Notes under the pieces: generated by a model
Database searches by the model: none
What the model was told of the DNA's origin: nothing
Seen by the model: only the letters and a program-made list of their open reading frames with translations
Assembly (NCBI GenBank): GCA_950295325.1
Contig: OX485805.1
Location: 4,280,501-4,344,500 of the forward strand
Length of the DNA: 64,000 nt
Reading direction: 5' to 3'
Origin: Polytrichum commune
Taxonomy: Eukaryota; Streptophyta; Polytrichopsida; Polytrichales; Polytrichaceae
Translations under genes and position numbers: made by a program
Shown: piece after piece, positions 34,735-47,283 of the stretch
Layout of the letters: the number at the start of each line of letters is the position of its first letter
How positions within the stretch are numbered: the first letter of the stretch is position 1

Positions 34735-35850
34735 GTTGTACTCAAGTAAATCTAGACATATTTTTAAAATTTGGACTTTTTGATTCCTTCAATTCTATCA
34801 TAGGATCCTACGATACACTTCTGATGTGTGTATCCTTGGTGATTACTTGAAGTTCATGTTGTTAAATTGTGATGAAAAAGAAACTATCATTTTATTTTTT
34901 GATGTTAAATATATACAAATAAATGTTGAATAATGAAAATAAAATCAAAACATTTATTGCTATAATATCATCATATTTTATCGGGGGCCATTCACGGTTG
35001 GGGTACTACTTTTGGGACAAAGGACTTAAGGACTTTGTCGCATTGATCTTGGTTTTTATCATGATTTACTATTATTTGATCAATAAATTTTACATAAATA
35101 AGTAGATAGTTCATAAGCTTTATCAAGAAAGATTTTTATTATTATTTAATAATCACCCTAAACCCTAGGCCACATCAGTGGCATTTTTTTGCTATTTAGG
35201 TGTGCATTGGTGGTCAATTATTTCCTGTTATGTATCTTGGTACCTTGGTAAAAGTGTCATGTGTCCATTCATATAAATTTTTTTGTCCAATTCTAATACT
35301 AGACGTTCCTTTTACGTGTGGCCGTGAGTATATGTATATTTGGACATGTTTGGTGCCACATGTAAAGTTGGGCAATTGCTATTCAATACATATTTGGTTC
35401 TATTGGTACACACTTGAACGATGAGTGTGAGGAAAAAATTTAGGATCGTTTCGATTGATTCTTGTTGTCCTTTTCATTCCTTGATCCTAAGGTGAACAAT
35501 TAAGACAACACTCTTGAATGTCCTTTAAGGAATCAAAATGATATCTTAGATGACCCTATTCCTTCTAAATCAACTTTGTCAGTGTACTCGATATGGAGTA
35601 TGAAATGTAGGTATGATCCAAAATATGCTTCACAATACAAATCTAAGCATACCAAGCATGTGAAGTTATCCAAAAAAGTCCGTTTTCCGTTAGACGCCCA
35701 AAAGTAGTACCCCAACCGTGAATGGCCCCATCGGAGGATCTTACCGTACAATCCTATCGTAGCATCGTATGTTAGAACTCAACACGTTGTAATTATGGAC
35801 TTGGACTTAGTGCATGTTTACTTAAATATGTGTTAATAGGTGGTTCTACT
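34735..35850. repeat. Outer inverted arms around the 747-bp transposon
   Basis: 34735-34815 and 35755-35850 are loosely inverted copies of each other (for example TCTATCATAGGATCCTACGA against AATCCTATCGTAGCATCGTA). A further copy of the right arm lies at about 54850-54935, ending TTTACTTAAATATGTGTTGAG. The 747-bp transposon sits between the arms, so this may be an older inverted-repeat element with a younger one inside it. Confidence 0.5.
34984..35730. mobile_element. 747-bp DNA transposon with perfect 33-bp inverted termini
   Basis: The first 33 bases (GGGGCCATTCACGGTTGGGG onward, to 35016) recur as an exact inverse at 35698-35730. ATCG lies just outside both ends (34980-34983 and 35731-35734), a candidate 4-bp target-site duplication. 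The interior is AT-rich with only short frames and no transposase. Perfect termini suggest recent movement by an enzyme supplied in trans. Superfamily uncertain. Confidence 0.88.
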
Positions 35851-36139
35851 ATAATTGATAGGTTTGTGTCACTACAAACATGTCCTAGGTCATTGAAAAA
35901 TCTGCAAATCTATCAAAGTGATAGATTTGCATTGTTCTTTCATCGACGTAAGAGAATTGTCTAGGACTCATATGTAGGTAGTGATAATGACTCTCCTGTA
36001 GATTAACCACTACAACACTTAGGGTGAGTTACTTTACATTGAGGTCCAATTCCAAGAAATTTGAGGTCCTTTATGGACCTTACTATTAGACTCAAGCTTG
36101 AAAATTGGTTTGAAATTTCTTGAATGAAGAAAAAGTCTT

Positions 36140-36296
36140 AACTCAATGTAATTAACACAACAATAGAGGTCGATCATCATGAAAAAAGAATCCAATTTAA
36201 ACAGCACTTTGCTATTACGTTTAGGCCTTTGACCAAAAAAAGTATGGCTTTAGTATACCATAGCACTATTTTGGTCCACTTTACCATGCTTGCATC
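36140..36296 (-). mobile_element. Transposon family T1, terminal fragment
   Basis: On the - strand it reads GATGCAAGCATGGTAAAGTG, GTGCTATGGTATACTAAAGC, GGTCAAAGGCCTAAA and ATTGTTGTGTTAATTA, matching the first ~150 bases of the 9752 element. The rest is missing. Confidence 0.75.
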
Positions 36297-36299
36297 TAA

Positions 36300-39200
36300 T
36301 AGAAAGTTGTAGCAACAAGTAACTTTGAATGGTAACGCATACTAATTAAAACAAAATAATGTAGCAGCCGGTTCTCCCCATTCATTGTTGCAAAATTCTT
36401 TAGCAAGTAGAATCTAACTAGATGCAGGAAATTGATGCCACATTAGTGCCACTTCATTATCTCACACCTAAGCACTTGGACCCTACTAGTGTACTAAACT
36501 CCTTGGGGTCCAAATCTTTCCTCTTGAGGATCACTTGATTTCCGAATTCCTTAGTTTGAGCTCACCTTAATCAACGTACGTAGATGTTGCACCACACATC
36601 ACTTAGATGCTTCATAAATGGAAGGATGTTGTGTGCACACATGGAAGAGAGCAGGGTCTCTTCAAGAGAACTTTTCCTTTGCACGTCAAATTGAGGTTGC
36701 ATTGGAGCCGTGTGGAGGAAACTTCACTTGTGCCATGACGCGGATCCATTGATTATTTCCCTGCGTGCTATATCTTTTTGGCACAATGGAGCTAGTGCTA
36801 ATAAGTTAAGTTTCAGAAATGCGCATGCATTGAAGGAAAAGCAAGCTGCATTCGGACGCACGTCCTTGAATGCGCATCGCATGTTCACAGCAAGCATCGA
36901 CATCTGTCCTCCATGAATTTCTATCACAGCTGCACAGAGTGATGGATATGGTCCAAAAGTACTACTCTTTTACAGATTTTAATCACCATAATGTATCATA
37001 AAAATTTGACGAAGAATCTACGCTACATGCATGCATCATGCGTGCAGATTTACATAGCTCTCGCCGGCCGGCTGCTTTGCGGACAGTGATGCATTGAAGG
37101 GTGCGCCTGACTATGAATCGTCGATCAGAACTTACGCATCACTTACAGTGTAGCCGATTTTTATTTGATTTTGCAAGACTAATCTCTGATGAACCTGCAA
37201 TGTGATGAGGTGCCGCAGGTGAACTTGAACCCTAAATCCTAAACCCTAAATCAGCTATGATCGATTGACCCTAGCTGGGCCCGGTGATGCATGCATGCAT
37301 GCATGCCAGGCTTGTCATTGATAGTTGAAGCGCCGATGATCTATCAATCCGTCGGTGTTTCTTGACGGCGACTATGATATTGCAACCCCTGCAATTGTGC
37401 AATTCAGAGGGCATTTACAAGGGTACTTAAGTGTCGACTATTTCCGCCACATATGTTCATGAGCAGGACACAGCGGTACCGGCGATCAATTTGAACACTG
37501 ACCTGACTCAGATGATCACTAGTCAGCGGCCAATTCGTGATGATGAATGATATACTAGCTGTTGATGAGAACGACAAAATGTTTTCCAGCTTAGCTTGAT
37601 GAAATATTTCTTCGATCTCCGGCCTGCTTCGACCAATCCCTCGAGCAACATCTGATCAGATGGATCAAACTTTGGCAAAACTACATGCATGTAACCAGAA
37701 AACTCTTCTGAGGCTATAAAATAATTTAAAGTGTACTTGGGGATCATATATATATAAATATATAAAATAATCTGGCTGATTTGTGATGATGACGACCATC
37801 CTGCAATATCCCTGCTGTGTAGAGACCTAATTCATGACTAGTGCAGAGATGTGCGTTAGCTTTTCGAAGTTGCTGACATGCGTTAAATTGTAGGCATGTC
37901 ATTATCGGCCCCCATTAAATCCTGATGCAGGTGTACATAAGGTCATTACATTACTCTGATGAATGTGGTCCAACCCAGCCGGGTAGTCCACTGCAACAAA
38001 CTGCAACACTTGTCCACACACTACCATATCTAGCTATCTGTACACAAATTAACCAGTTATAATATACTGGTATAATAACCTGACTTAATCATAGCCAGCT
38101 GCTCACAGGCTACAGCGGGCATGAAAAATCCATGCGCACTCATCAGGTCTGTTTGTTTAATAGTATTTGTCCATCGAATCATTAACTGCAATTTGAATTG
38201 CGATGCCATAGCCGACTCACTCGACCAGAAGTGTTCCGAATTTAAGTTTACACACAAGTTCTACATGACGCCAGATCCCATCACGTGTCTGTGTGTGTCT
38301 ATATATATATTTAAAAAATTCTACATATATATATAATTATTTTTTAACAACTGCTTGCATAGGACTTGACCCAATGGCCATTGAGGAATCTTTTGTGGGC
38401 TAGCTAGTCTCTCTGATCAGCTCTCGTCCAGGTTCTTGGCATGTACGTACATGACTTCAGAGCGAAATAACTGAGCCTGAGGAGCTCTGAAAACTGGCAG
38501 GGGTGCATATTTGAGCCGAAGAATATCTGTGAGCGAGCGAAACTTCTTTGCTAGTGCCGCTACGAATTATTGTGCTCAAGCAAAACAAACAACTCAAGTG
38601 GAGTCCATACTCATTACTGTAGTCCGTAATGAACGTTGCAGATCGACAGAGCCATCAATACCGACCCAGTTAGGGAGCTCATCACTTAAGTTAAGCTCCG
38701 AACGAGGTTAACACGGCTGGTGTGGGCACTACCGGCATTTTATAAACTACAGAAGCCCAATTTTGGTGATTATTTTACTCCTCGATCTTAGCAGAGAGTC
38801 AACTCATATATAATCGAATATGCACGGAGGTCAAAGCCAGTCTGGAATATGGATCTATGTCCAGGCGACGATTTTATAGCATTTTTTTTGGAGTTTAGTA
38901 ACAGATAACATCGATTTTTGAATTGCACCCATCAAGTCCCCAAGATTGTACTGATTTTCATCACTTGAGGGAAAATTTATCCAAGGAAGTCCTGCCCCTC
39001 AAAGAGCAAGTCCATTTGTAAACAAGTTGCACAAGCTATTTGAGCCGATCTGGAGTCTGGAAATCGAAGGATTCGAGCATTTGTGGAACCTTGAACGCAA
39101 GTTTTTAGTCCATATAGTGTGGAGGTAGGCTAGTAATTCTCGCAGTTTCATTGTTTCAGTGCTTCTCTACAACAATGCTGTCATATTACAGCCGAGATAT

Positions 39201-41160
39201 GAGATTAATTTTGAAGAATCTGAAAGGACATAATCAATATGTACACCATGCATTCGTACCGGCTTAAGATAGCTAGGCCATGGAAAAATAACTCATCTTT
39301 TAGCTATATTTTTTAAGAGAAACACAAAACTGGGTGAAAGTCGACATAGAAATTAACCTCAAATACATATACCCATAATATTCAGAAGCTCGCAATTGTG
39401 TGGGTAGATTTGCAGACAGGTAGGTTAAGTAGTTTTGTATTTTTGCAGCAGTAATGGCGATAAATGTTGCAGGAAGACAGAGCAGTGAGAGGAGGTAAGC
39501 GTGCAGAGTGGAAGGCTGCAGGTAGCAGCCTGAAACTCGTGACCTTACAAAAGACAGAAAAGAAATGCGCAGTACTTACTGAAGCTGTCGGAGGTGCCTT
39601 AACCTCTGAAAAGGACACAACCACCTGGATGTGCAGACTAGCTCATGAAATTACCTTCACATCCGAACGGAAGGACAGGTTTCGATCGACTAAGTTATGA
39701 ACAGCACAAACCTGATCAACTTGGATCATTCTACGGCCCGAACTAATCCCGGGGTGGCAACTCTCCCTTTTAGAACAATGTTTCTAAAGCGCTTCCAATA
39801 CTTCGAATGGATTGATGATCTGTTCTTACACAAAGAAGAGTAACATGCTTGGAAAGAGGGCATTGGGTTGGTATGCATTGGTATGATTTGTGTCTGAATT
39901 ACAAAAGGTTTAAATTTTCATATGTCATAATTAGAAGTTTTTTTCCTAAAGAAAGGGGTCACTATCCAGACCCCTAGGTGTTGATTATCAATTATAAGAG
40001 AATTTATAGAATTACTTAAAATGTTTAGTCTTGAAAGTTTCCTATTATACAAAAGAAGCTCCCAAATAATTACTGCTTCTTAGAATTGGTATAGCGGTTT
40101 CAAACCGATTTCTAAGACGACGACCCCTGACTAGAGTGCTACAAATAGTTGCCACCCGGGCCCGAACTTCACCTGCCGATGTGGTGAACAGAAATTCATT
40201 CCTGTGCTAATTTTCCTGGGTTCGGCAAGCTTGTGGGTTGAGGATACTGGACTATAGATTAGCAAGCGGTGGTACAGAAAATCCCCTGGAAGAGCGAGCT
40301 AAATTGATGATGGTGCTTCATGATGATGAAGCTGGCATGTAGGCAGGCAGACAGGCTGCAATGAATCTGGCAGAAACATGGTCCTCTTGCGATCAAAGAG
40401 CGCGCGATTTAATTAAGTAACAAGCGCTGACACATTGCATCTATCGATCCAAGCGCTTTTCAGACTCTGTAATTCCAGATCTATCAAAAGAGAACGTTGT
40501 TCATTTAAACCTCAAACGTGACTGACGTCAAGATCACGCGGTACACCAATTGTTTGCGACGTTTTCCCGAAACTAACCTAGTAATACTGCTGCTGGACTG
40601 CACGGCAATTACATCGCTCTGATGCTCTCAAGTTTCTGCTCATCTCTGATAATCCCAGCAATAGGTAGCTAGACTGGCGCAAAAGCGTATTATTGCTCTC
40701 ACATTAAGGCGAGTTCGTTTTGTCCACGGAATTGAATTTAAATAATTTGAAAATTGTCAGGCCGCGGCTGCACATCCAGCCGATATTCATCTTGATATTA
40801 TACACGTTATCTTGGGGGAATGTGTTGGCGGTTGAGAAAGCATCTCCTCCTTGACTATGCGGATACATCCTAACTGGCTGCGACCCGCCTCCCCACATCA
40901 ACATCAGCAATATGAGATCATAACCTCCGAGGCACCGGATCAGCTGCACCACAATTGCTTGACACGAGCCAGCTGGCTAGAAGCGAGGAGTACACATGAA
41001 ACCCGGAACTTGATCATATGGCCAGACAATTCAAAGAGTGGATAATCATCAGCTTCTCATGGTTAGGCTGTTCATCAGAATCAGTATTAGCTCTCATGCA
41101 TGTGATGAATCGGAGGATATGTTGGACTGATCTCGCAGTACTAGTACAGGGTTAAGTGTG
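36300..41160. other. Long gene-free stretch upstream of the first pectinesterase
   Basis: No convincing protein frame. Small features: telomere-like CCTAAATCCTAAACCCTAAA at about 37231-37251, a (ATGC)n microsatellite at 37286-37306, an AT repeat near 37748-37768 and TATATATA tracts near 38300-38335. A 5S-like segment is listed separately. Base composition is more even than in the transposon-rich stretches on the left. Confidence 0.5.
38635..38740 (+). other. Diverged 5S rRNA-like segment
   Basis: The words CATCA, AAGTTAAGC, CGAG, AC and GG.TGG.TG occur in the order and roughly the spacing of the plant 5S rRNA internal promoter. The variable parts differ and a few bases are missing. A T run follows near 38737. 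It cannot be a normal 5S gene; a 5S-derived SINE or old pseudogene is possible, and chance is not excluded. Confidence 0.25.
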
Positions 41161-41269
41161 AGGAGTCGGAGTCGAAGTCGGAGCTCGAACTGGAACTGGA
41201 GGATACTATAGATCATTAAACCCTTGAAGAAATCTTTCCCAAGTTGCAACATTCCAAAGAAATCATCAT

Positions 41270-44200
41270 ATGCAGACGCTAGCCGCAATGCGTTCACCAG
41301 GTGAATTCCACCTCCAGATGACTCAGAGGCGTCAGATGGCAGTTTATACCGTGATTATGTGTGTACTTCAGCTACAGGTCATGATCTCTCAAGTGGAAGG
41401 AATTGCATCCCCAGTTCGGTTCCAATCGGTGGTGGATGCTTGCAGCGTCACTCGCTACCCTCACGAATGCATGTCCTCCCTCTTCAGCTCCCAGCAGGCG
41501 GACAACCAAAATTTTCTAGGCTCGGTGGTGAGCAGTGCGCAGGGCGGAGTGGAGGACCTGTACAGCTTCTCCTCCAGCCTCCAAGTTCACCCCGGATCAC
41601 CCCGCGAGCAGGACGCCCTCAACACGTGCCTGCAAACCCTGCAAGCCTCGAAACGGCAGATCGACACCACTTTGGCTGAGCTGACCGGCGGATTCACTCC
41701 CCAAAACTTTCAATCCAAAATGCATGACATCCTCACATGGTTGAGTGCATCCCTAACCTACCATACCACATGCACCGTCGACGGCTGGGAGAGCGGAATC
41801 GGCGGATCGGCCCAGGACGCAATCCGAGCCCGGGGTGTCTCCTCCGAGAAGCTGCTCATCAATGCTGTCACATTTGCAGCTAACGTGTTAGGTTCGTTCC
41901 AGGATCGAGAATCGAGTAATGTTGTACTGCACCACAGAAGGCGTCTGAAATCAGCAGATGAATTTTCTTTTGGTTCTGGTTCTGGTTCAGGTTCTGGTTC
42001 CAGGAGCAATATTAATACTGATGAGGAGAAAGTGTTGTTTGAGATGGACGGAGAGGGTTACCCCCGTTGGCTGAGAGGAGGGATTCGCCGGCGACTGTTG
42101 CAGCAAAACAACCACCTGACAATCTACGACGCCGTGGTGTCGCAAGATGGGAGGGGGCAGTTCAGGACGATTCAAGCGGCGGTGGACGCGGCGCCGCAGT
42201 TTAACCCCAAGATCCATGTGATCAAGATCAACCAGGGGATTTACTACGAGCGGGTGACGGTGCCTTGGAACTCGTCCAACATCATGTTCATCGGCGACGG
42301 TATGTACAAGACCGTCATCTCGGCGAGCAGGAGCGTTGCTAGAGATAAGACCACCACCTACTGGACTGCCACTGTGGGTAAGCAAAGCACGCATCATAAT
42401 TCAATAATTTTTTCTACTATTGAAAATCTAGACAGGTAGTCAACATTCAGCCACATGAAATTATGTCGTTCACGGAACTAAGTGAGGTGAGGGTAAGTAG
42501 ATGTTCGTAAAGCATATCTGAAATTCCATAAAACGATTAACTGAAGGTAAGTAGGAGCTGTAGGTGATGCATATCTGTAATTATACATGAATCGGATATT
42601 AAAGCCAATACTCCACTCGGATACGGTGAACCTCGGACGTCAAGAAAGGCCACTTCAACCTCGAACATTCGAGAACGTTCGATGTCGCTTGCGGTGGTCT
42701 ACACGGTCGTGAAAACTTTCGACGACTCTCAAAACATCAATAGTAAGACGGAAGACCAAGTTACCTTCCTCGTCACAAATCCCGGTTTGCGATTGGTAGC
42801 AGCTAATATATTGGTTTCTCGTCCGCGTGTGAGAGTCGTGATTTTCGGAACGTTCGACGTCAGATCAAAGGTTAATTGCAATCGTACATGCGAAGCTACA
42901 TTTTGAAATCTCGTATGTTCCGAAACATCTAATGTCTGGCGTGTGCAAGTGTATATGTAGGAGTAGGTGACGCAAATGATTCTGTAATTATTCTTGAAAC
43001 ATTGCTGAAGGTCAGTAGAAGTAGGTGAAGCATATCTGGAATTTCCAGGTGGAGGCTTTGCCAATTCCCTTGGTCATAAAGAAGGGCACTGAAGTACACC
43101 TCTGTCCAGAATCTAAGCCATTTGTAGATGGTACCACTTCATTTGAAAAGGGACATCTACTATGATCCCAGATATTAAAACAGAGGTGATGAGCTTAAGA
43201 GCCCCTGTTATCATTCCTAATCCTCGTTGTCTGTGACTGATATATCTCGAAGCCATATTCTTGATTTAGTAGACCTTAGACTGATGTAGAGATACAGTTG
43301 CTGAGGAGCCTTAGATTAAGTTCTCTATTCATGAAAGATGTCATTCTTTGTGGCTAAGTCCGTGACTGCACCACCTTGTGGGTGGAAGCACATGAATCGC
43401 AGGTTGCTGCTCAGTATAGGTTCGAGTAACCAATTTCAAGAGGTTTGCAACGTTCCAGTAGCTGGCATGTTCCTCGTAATCAGACACCTATATTGAGTGG
43501 TGTACAGTTGGGTGTGACTCTAAGAACGGACACGAAAAAGACATGCGCTGAAAAGAGAATGGCTAAGTGCTCAAAATTTCTTAGCCATTCTAGACGCAAC
43601 AGTCAACATAAGTGGGAACTATATGATCATTAAGTAACATAAGTCGAAGAATCTTCACTTCGACAGTGAATAGGATACTCATACGAGCTCCAATATATTG
43701 AGGACAGTGGCTATGGGCACGCCGCGATTTGGATTTGCTAATCACCTCGCACAAATTTCGTGTTTTTATCCTAGTACGAGAAGTGGGTGCAGAGAAATTG
43801 ATTCTAATTTCAATCATGACTGATCCCCACAGCGGTAGAGGGGAGGGGATTTCTGGCCCGGGACCTTACATTCCGAAACACGGCTGGAGCAATTGGCATG
43901 CAAGCAGTGGCTGTGAGAGTGGAAAGTGACAAATCTGCATTCCTCAGGTGCTCATTCGAAGGATACCAAGACACTCTCTACGCACACACCGAACGGCAAT
44001 TCTACAAGAACTGCACGTTCAAGGGAACAATTGACTACATTTTTGGAAACGCTGCAGCCGTGTTCCAGAACTGCGCTTTCCTCATGCGAAAGCCTCTCCT
44101 CGGCCAGTTCAATACCGTCACCGCACAGGGCCGGACACTCCCGGAGCAGAACACGGGTTTCTCCTTTCAGAATTGCTTCATTGATGCTGCTTCCGACTTG

Positions 44201-45091
44201 AAGTGGGCGCTCAACAACTCTCAACCATTTCAAAGCTTCCTCGGTCGGCCTTGGAAGCTCTATTCTCGCACTGTTATCCTTAAGTCTGATATCACGGGAG
44301 TCATTGATCCTGCTGGCTGGGCTCCGTGGAACGGTACCTTTGCATTGAGCACCTTGTTTTACGGTGAGTCAAGTTCTGCTCCCCTTTTACAATTTGTAAT
44401 TTTTCTCCATTAGTGTCAATTGTCACATTTTGTGGATCGATGGCAAATATGCATTTAGCTTTTAGGTCATGGTTATACTTGGTTACAATCTGAAAATTCT
44501 TTCAATTTTGAAGTGATTGTTGGTCTCTCACAGAAGTACATTAGCTTTTGGGTCTTGTGGTTACAATCTGTAAGTTTTCTCAAATCATGTAGTGAGTGTC
44601 CTCTCACTTTGTGGGTCGGTCACAAAAAATGCATTAGCTTTTTGACCTTGTGAGTCTGTTTACAAATTGTCACTCAGTACAGTGATTGTCCTCACACATT
44701 GTGCTTCGGTCACAAAATTGGGAAAAATTGCATTAATTGCTGGGTCAAGTATCATTCTACTTACAGCTTGTAGACTTACTTAAGGTTGTGATTGGCCTCT
44801 GACACACTTTTTGGGTCGGTCGCAAGAATACATTAGCTTTGGGCCTTGTGATTCTACTGGTAATATGTAAGTTTTGTCAATGTTGTGATATTTGTCCTGA
44901 CACTTCGTGGATCAATCCAAAAATTCGCAGGTGAGTTTAAGAACTTCGGTGCTGGAGCAAGATTTGACAGGCGTGTGCACTGGGCCACCCTCATCACTGA
45001 CCCTGCTGTCGCCACCAAATTCACAGTCATCTTCATCTCCGGAGCAGAATGGCTACCACAGGTTAAAGTGGATTTTCAACCGCAACTCTAG
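41270..45091 (+). CDS. Pectinesterase with PMEI pro-domain (gene A)
   Basis: A secreted cell-wall enzyme that removes methyl esters from homogalacturonan. Three exons (41270-42377, 43833-44363, 44931-45091) join in phase to 599 residues, normal for type-I (PMEI-PME) enzymes. A hydrophobic signal segment follows Met23 (about 23-44), so translation may start at Met1 or at Met23 (41336). The PMEI domain has its four Cys (58, 67, 120, 168). A Ser-Gly run (235-246) and then RRRLL (273-277), the usual subtilase processing site, separate it from the catalytic domain. Catalytic residues are all present: Gln393 (QAVAVR), Gln415 and Asp416 (GYQDTLY), Asp437 (TIDYIFG), Arg508 and Trp510 (LGRPW). It should be active once processed. 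Intron 1 carries a dispersed repeat and intron 2 is a tandem array. Gene B lies tail to tail 2.2 kb away. Confidence 0.95.
42481..43060 (+). repeat. Repeats in pectinesterase A intron 1
   Basis: A ~60-base unit with GTAAGTAG and GCATATCTG..AATT words occurs at about 42494 and 42549, and again, less perfectly, at about 42950 and 43015. Between them, 42615-42940 is CpG-rich and repeats GAACGTTCGA(C/T)GTC-like words (about 42655 and 42849), with weaker versions near 42629 and 42921. No coding role is apparent. Confidence 0.6.
43479..43780 (+). repeat. Dispersed repeat family A inside pectinesterase A intron 1
   Basis: Near-full copy: ATCAGACACCTATATTGAGT, GTGTGACTCTAAGAACGGAC, GAAAAAGACATGCG, TTAGCCATTCTAG, CTCATACGAGCTCCAATATA, GCGATTTGGATTTGC, TAATCACCTCGCAC and TTTTTATCCTAG. 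It ends about 50 bases before the exon 2 acceptor. Confidence 0.8.
44420..44930 (+). repeat. Tandem ~95-bp repeats forming pectinesterase A intron 2
   Basis: About five units spaced 88-101 bases apart fill nearly the whole intron. Markers are CATTAGCTTTTGG-like words at about 44453, 44539, 44631, 44732 and 44830, each followed by a GGTCTTGTG-type word, ACAATCTGTAAGTTTTCTCA-like sequence, GTGATTGTCCTC and GTGGGTCGGTCACAA. The last unit runs directly into the acceptor TTCGCAG at 44930. Several units contain GTAAGTTTT, a potential extra donor. Confidence 0.85.
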
Positions 45092-47283
45092 TGTACAAAC
45101 TGAACCACTAGAGACGGCCACTAGAGAAAGATGATGAGTAGAAGGCACAGGAACCGATTCAGTGTAGAGTAGAGTAGTCTAGTTTTCGACGTTGAGTTTA
45201 ATTTAGTTTAGTATTGGCAGTCAATATGGCAGGCAATTAGTGCTAGGTTGGCAGGTCTCTCAAAATTTCTTTACCCTGTGATTAAATTAGATAGCTTTTG
45301 TTTTACAGCCAAAATTTGGAAGAAAAAAGTGCGGTATTGGCCATGTTGCATGCATGTTACTAAGTGGCCTCTACCTTTTTTGCGCTAGCATCACCACCTT
45401 TAGTTGTCACTTTGAGAACTCAAGTAAGTTAGTACAGATATCCTTCGGACATCCTGGAAGAACATCAATGGTCTATAGGTTACTCCTAGATGCAAGTCAG
45501 AGAGCTGAATTGATTAGATACAAGCTGGTCCCAGACACTAATGCCAAACATGTTTGCCTTATTCGTAGAAAGCGGCCACACCAATTCAACTGACCTGATT
45601 TCATCAATGAGAGTTTAATATTAGACTTAGAGGGATTGGCATTGATTTGATTTGCTCTCAACATCGACAGTAACATTCCCATACATTAGAAAAATATTTT
45701 TCCATTACAATCATCCATTGTACCTAAGGGTGAGAAAATGCATAAAATTAAAACATTATGGTTGCCAAACAGAGGTCTTTGGTCAGTCAATTGTCCAAAA
45801 ACCTATGCTTTACAACCAAATGTATTTATGTATGCCATTTTTCACCATGAGTTGCAATGGACAAGTTGCAACAAATGGTTGGAAATTGGAAAGGACAAGT
45901 GTTATAATGATAGCGCTTGTTGTGTTTGGTAATTGCTTTGGGGGTATTTGTTATGACCGGTAGCCTCCGTACTTAACTAGGCCGCCTTGGCTACAAGGCA
46001 TAACCGGCCACCCTAGAAGGTTATCCAGTTGATTAACGGTCTGATCAATGCTTCATCGGTAGCACTAATCTGTAACACTGCCCACTGGTTTTCACTAGAA
46101 GGTCAAGTTTCCAGTCATGTCATAAGGTCACCTTTTGAACCTCTCTAAGGCGTATTGTTCCACAAGTCAAGAATTTGAAGGTATACCCATAACATTGATC
46201 TCAATATCAATATTGAATAGGAGACAATAATTCAGCAATGATTTCAACCATAGACAATCTCGACCCAAGCTGGACTCGACTGTACAAATTTAGTTTGAAG
46301 AATCATCTATGTTTTTTTACCCTGATTCTTCCCTATTGAGAACTATGGCGACGTACCCTGTTACTATTACCAGATGTCATTCATTACAAGTGTGAGAGTG
46401 CCATTGAACCCCAAGATTAGTGTGATAATAAACGTTCAACAAAGTCACACCTACACACTTATTTCTAACTGGCCAGATGCATCACTACAGATTCAGGTCA
46501 CCACAATCAATTCTCATCTGCTCTACTCTGATAATGTACTATGCTTGCGAAAGTCTATTGCAACTTTGTCCATTCAGGATCGGGATAAGTAGTAGCTTAA
46601 ATTTTAAATTAAGTACTCGTACACTAATCATGGGCGTAGCCCTCTTTCTGAACCAATTAATATACTGAAATCACTAATCTACAAATAAGTCGCAGTCTAC
46701 ACGAATTGAACTCAGTTTGGTATTCAAGTTCATTAAACCCATCACGGACAGAGCTGCCAAAAATATGAGAAACCTAATTTCACCCCAGATGATGCCGTAG
46801 TGTACAGAATTGTGTAGACCTAAGATGGTTGAATTCCCCCTTCACGAAGTCTTAAGAAATTCCCTTGTAGACTCCTCCCCCCCATTTCCCCCAGTACATT
46901 AACTGTTACAACATGATTTTAAAACTCAACGGTATTCTCGTCAATGGCCACCTCTCCAGCTCATTAAACAACTTTAGTTTGTCTGCAAGCTGATTCGATT
47001 CAGGCAACCTGCAGCAAAGAAAAACTGTCCTGCAATCTCCAAAGTTGACTTAAAATCCAGTTGTCCTCGTGTCAAAAATCCTGTTCCAGTACTAGAAGCC
47101 ATCGATTTGTTGTCTGCTTTCAAGAGTCTGATGAATGTCTACTTATGGCGAGGATTGCCACCCCATTGTCACCGAAATGTCATGTTTTCTTTGCTTCAAG
47201 TCATGACTTCAACCATCAGGTTGTGGGTGAAGAAGTGGCTCCTGCAGGAGGATTTGTGATGATCTCTGCAGATTCGATTGTGG
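45092..47283. other. Shared 3' region between convergent pectinesterases
   Basis: 2.2 kb with no recognisable gene or element ends. Frames up to 103 codons (for example 45652-45963 +) have no domain features. Both genes must terminate here; AATAAA-like words are too common in the AT-rich sequence to pick sites. Confidence 0.5.

Noticed and set aside
37230-37252. Telomere-like CCCTAAA words
   Set aside because: Only three degenerate units; more likely a telo-box or chance than an interstitial telomere.
41987-42397. 136-codon - frame opposite pectinesterase A exon 1
   Set aside because: Antisense shadow of a well-supported coding exon.
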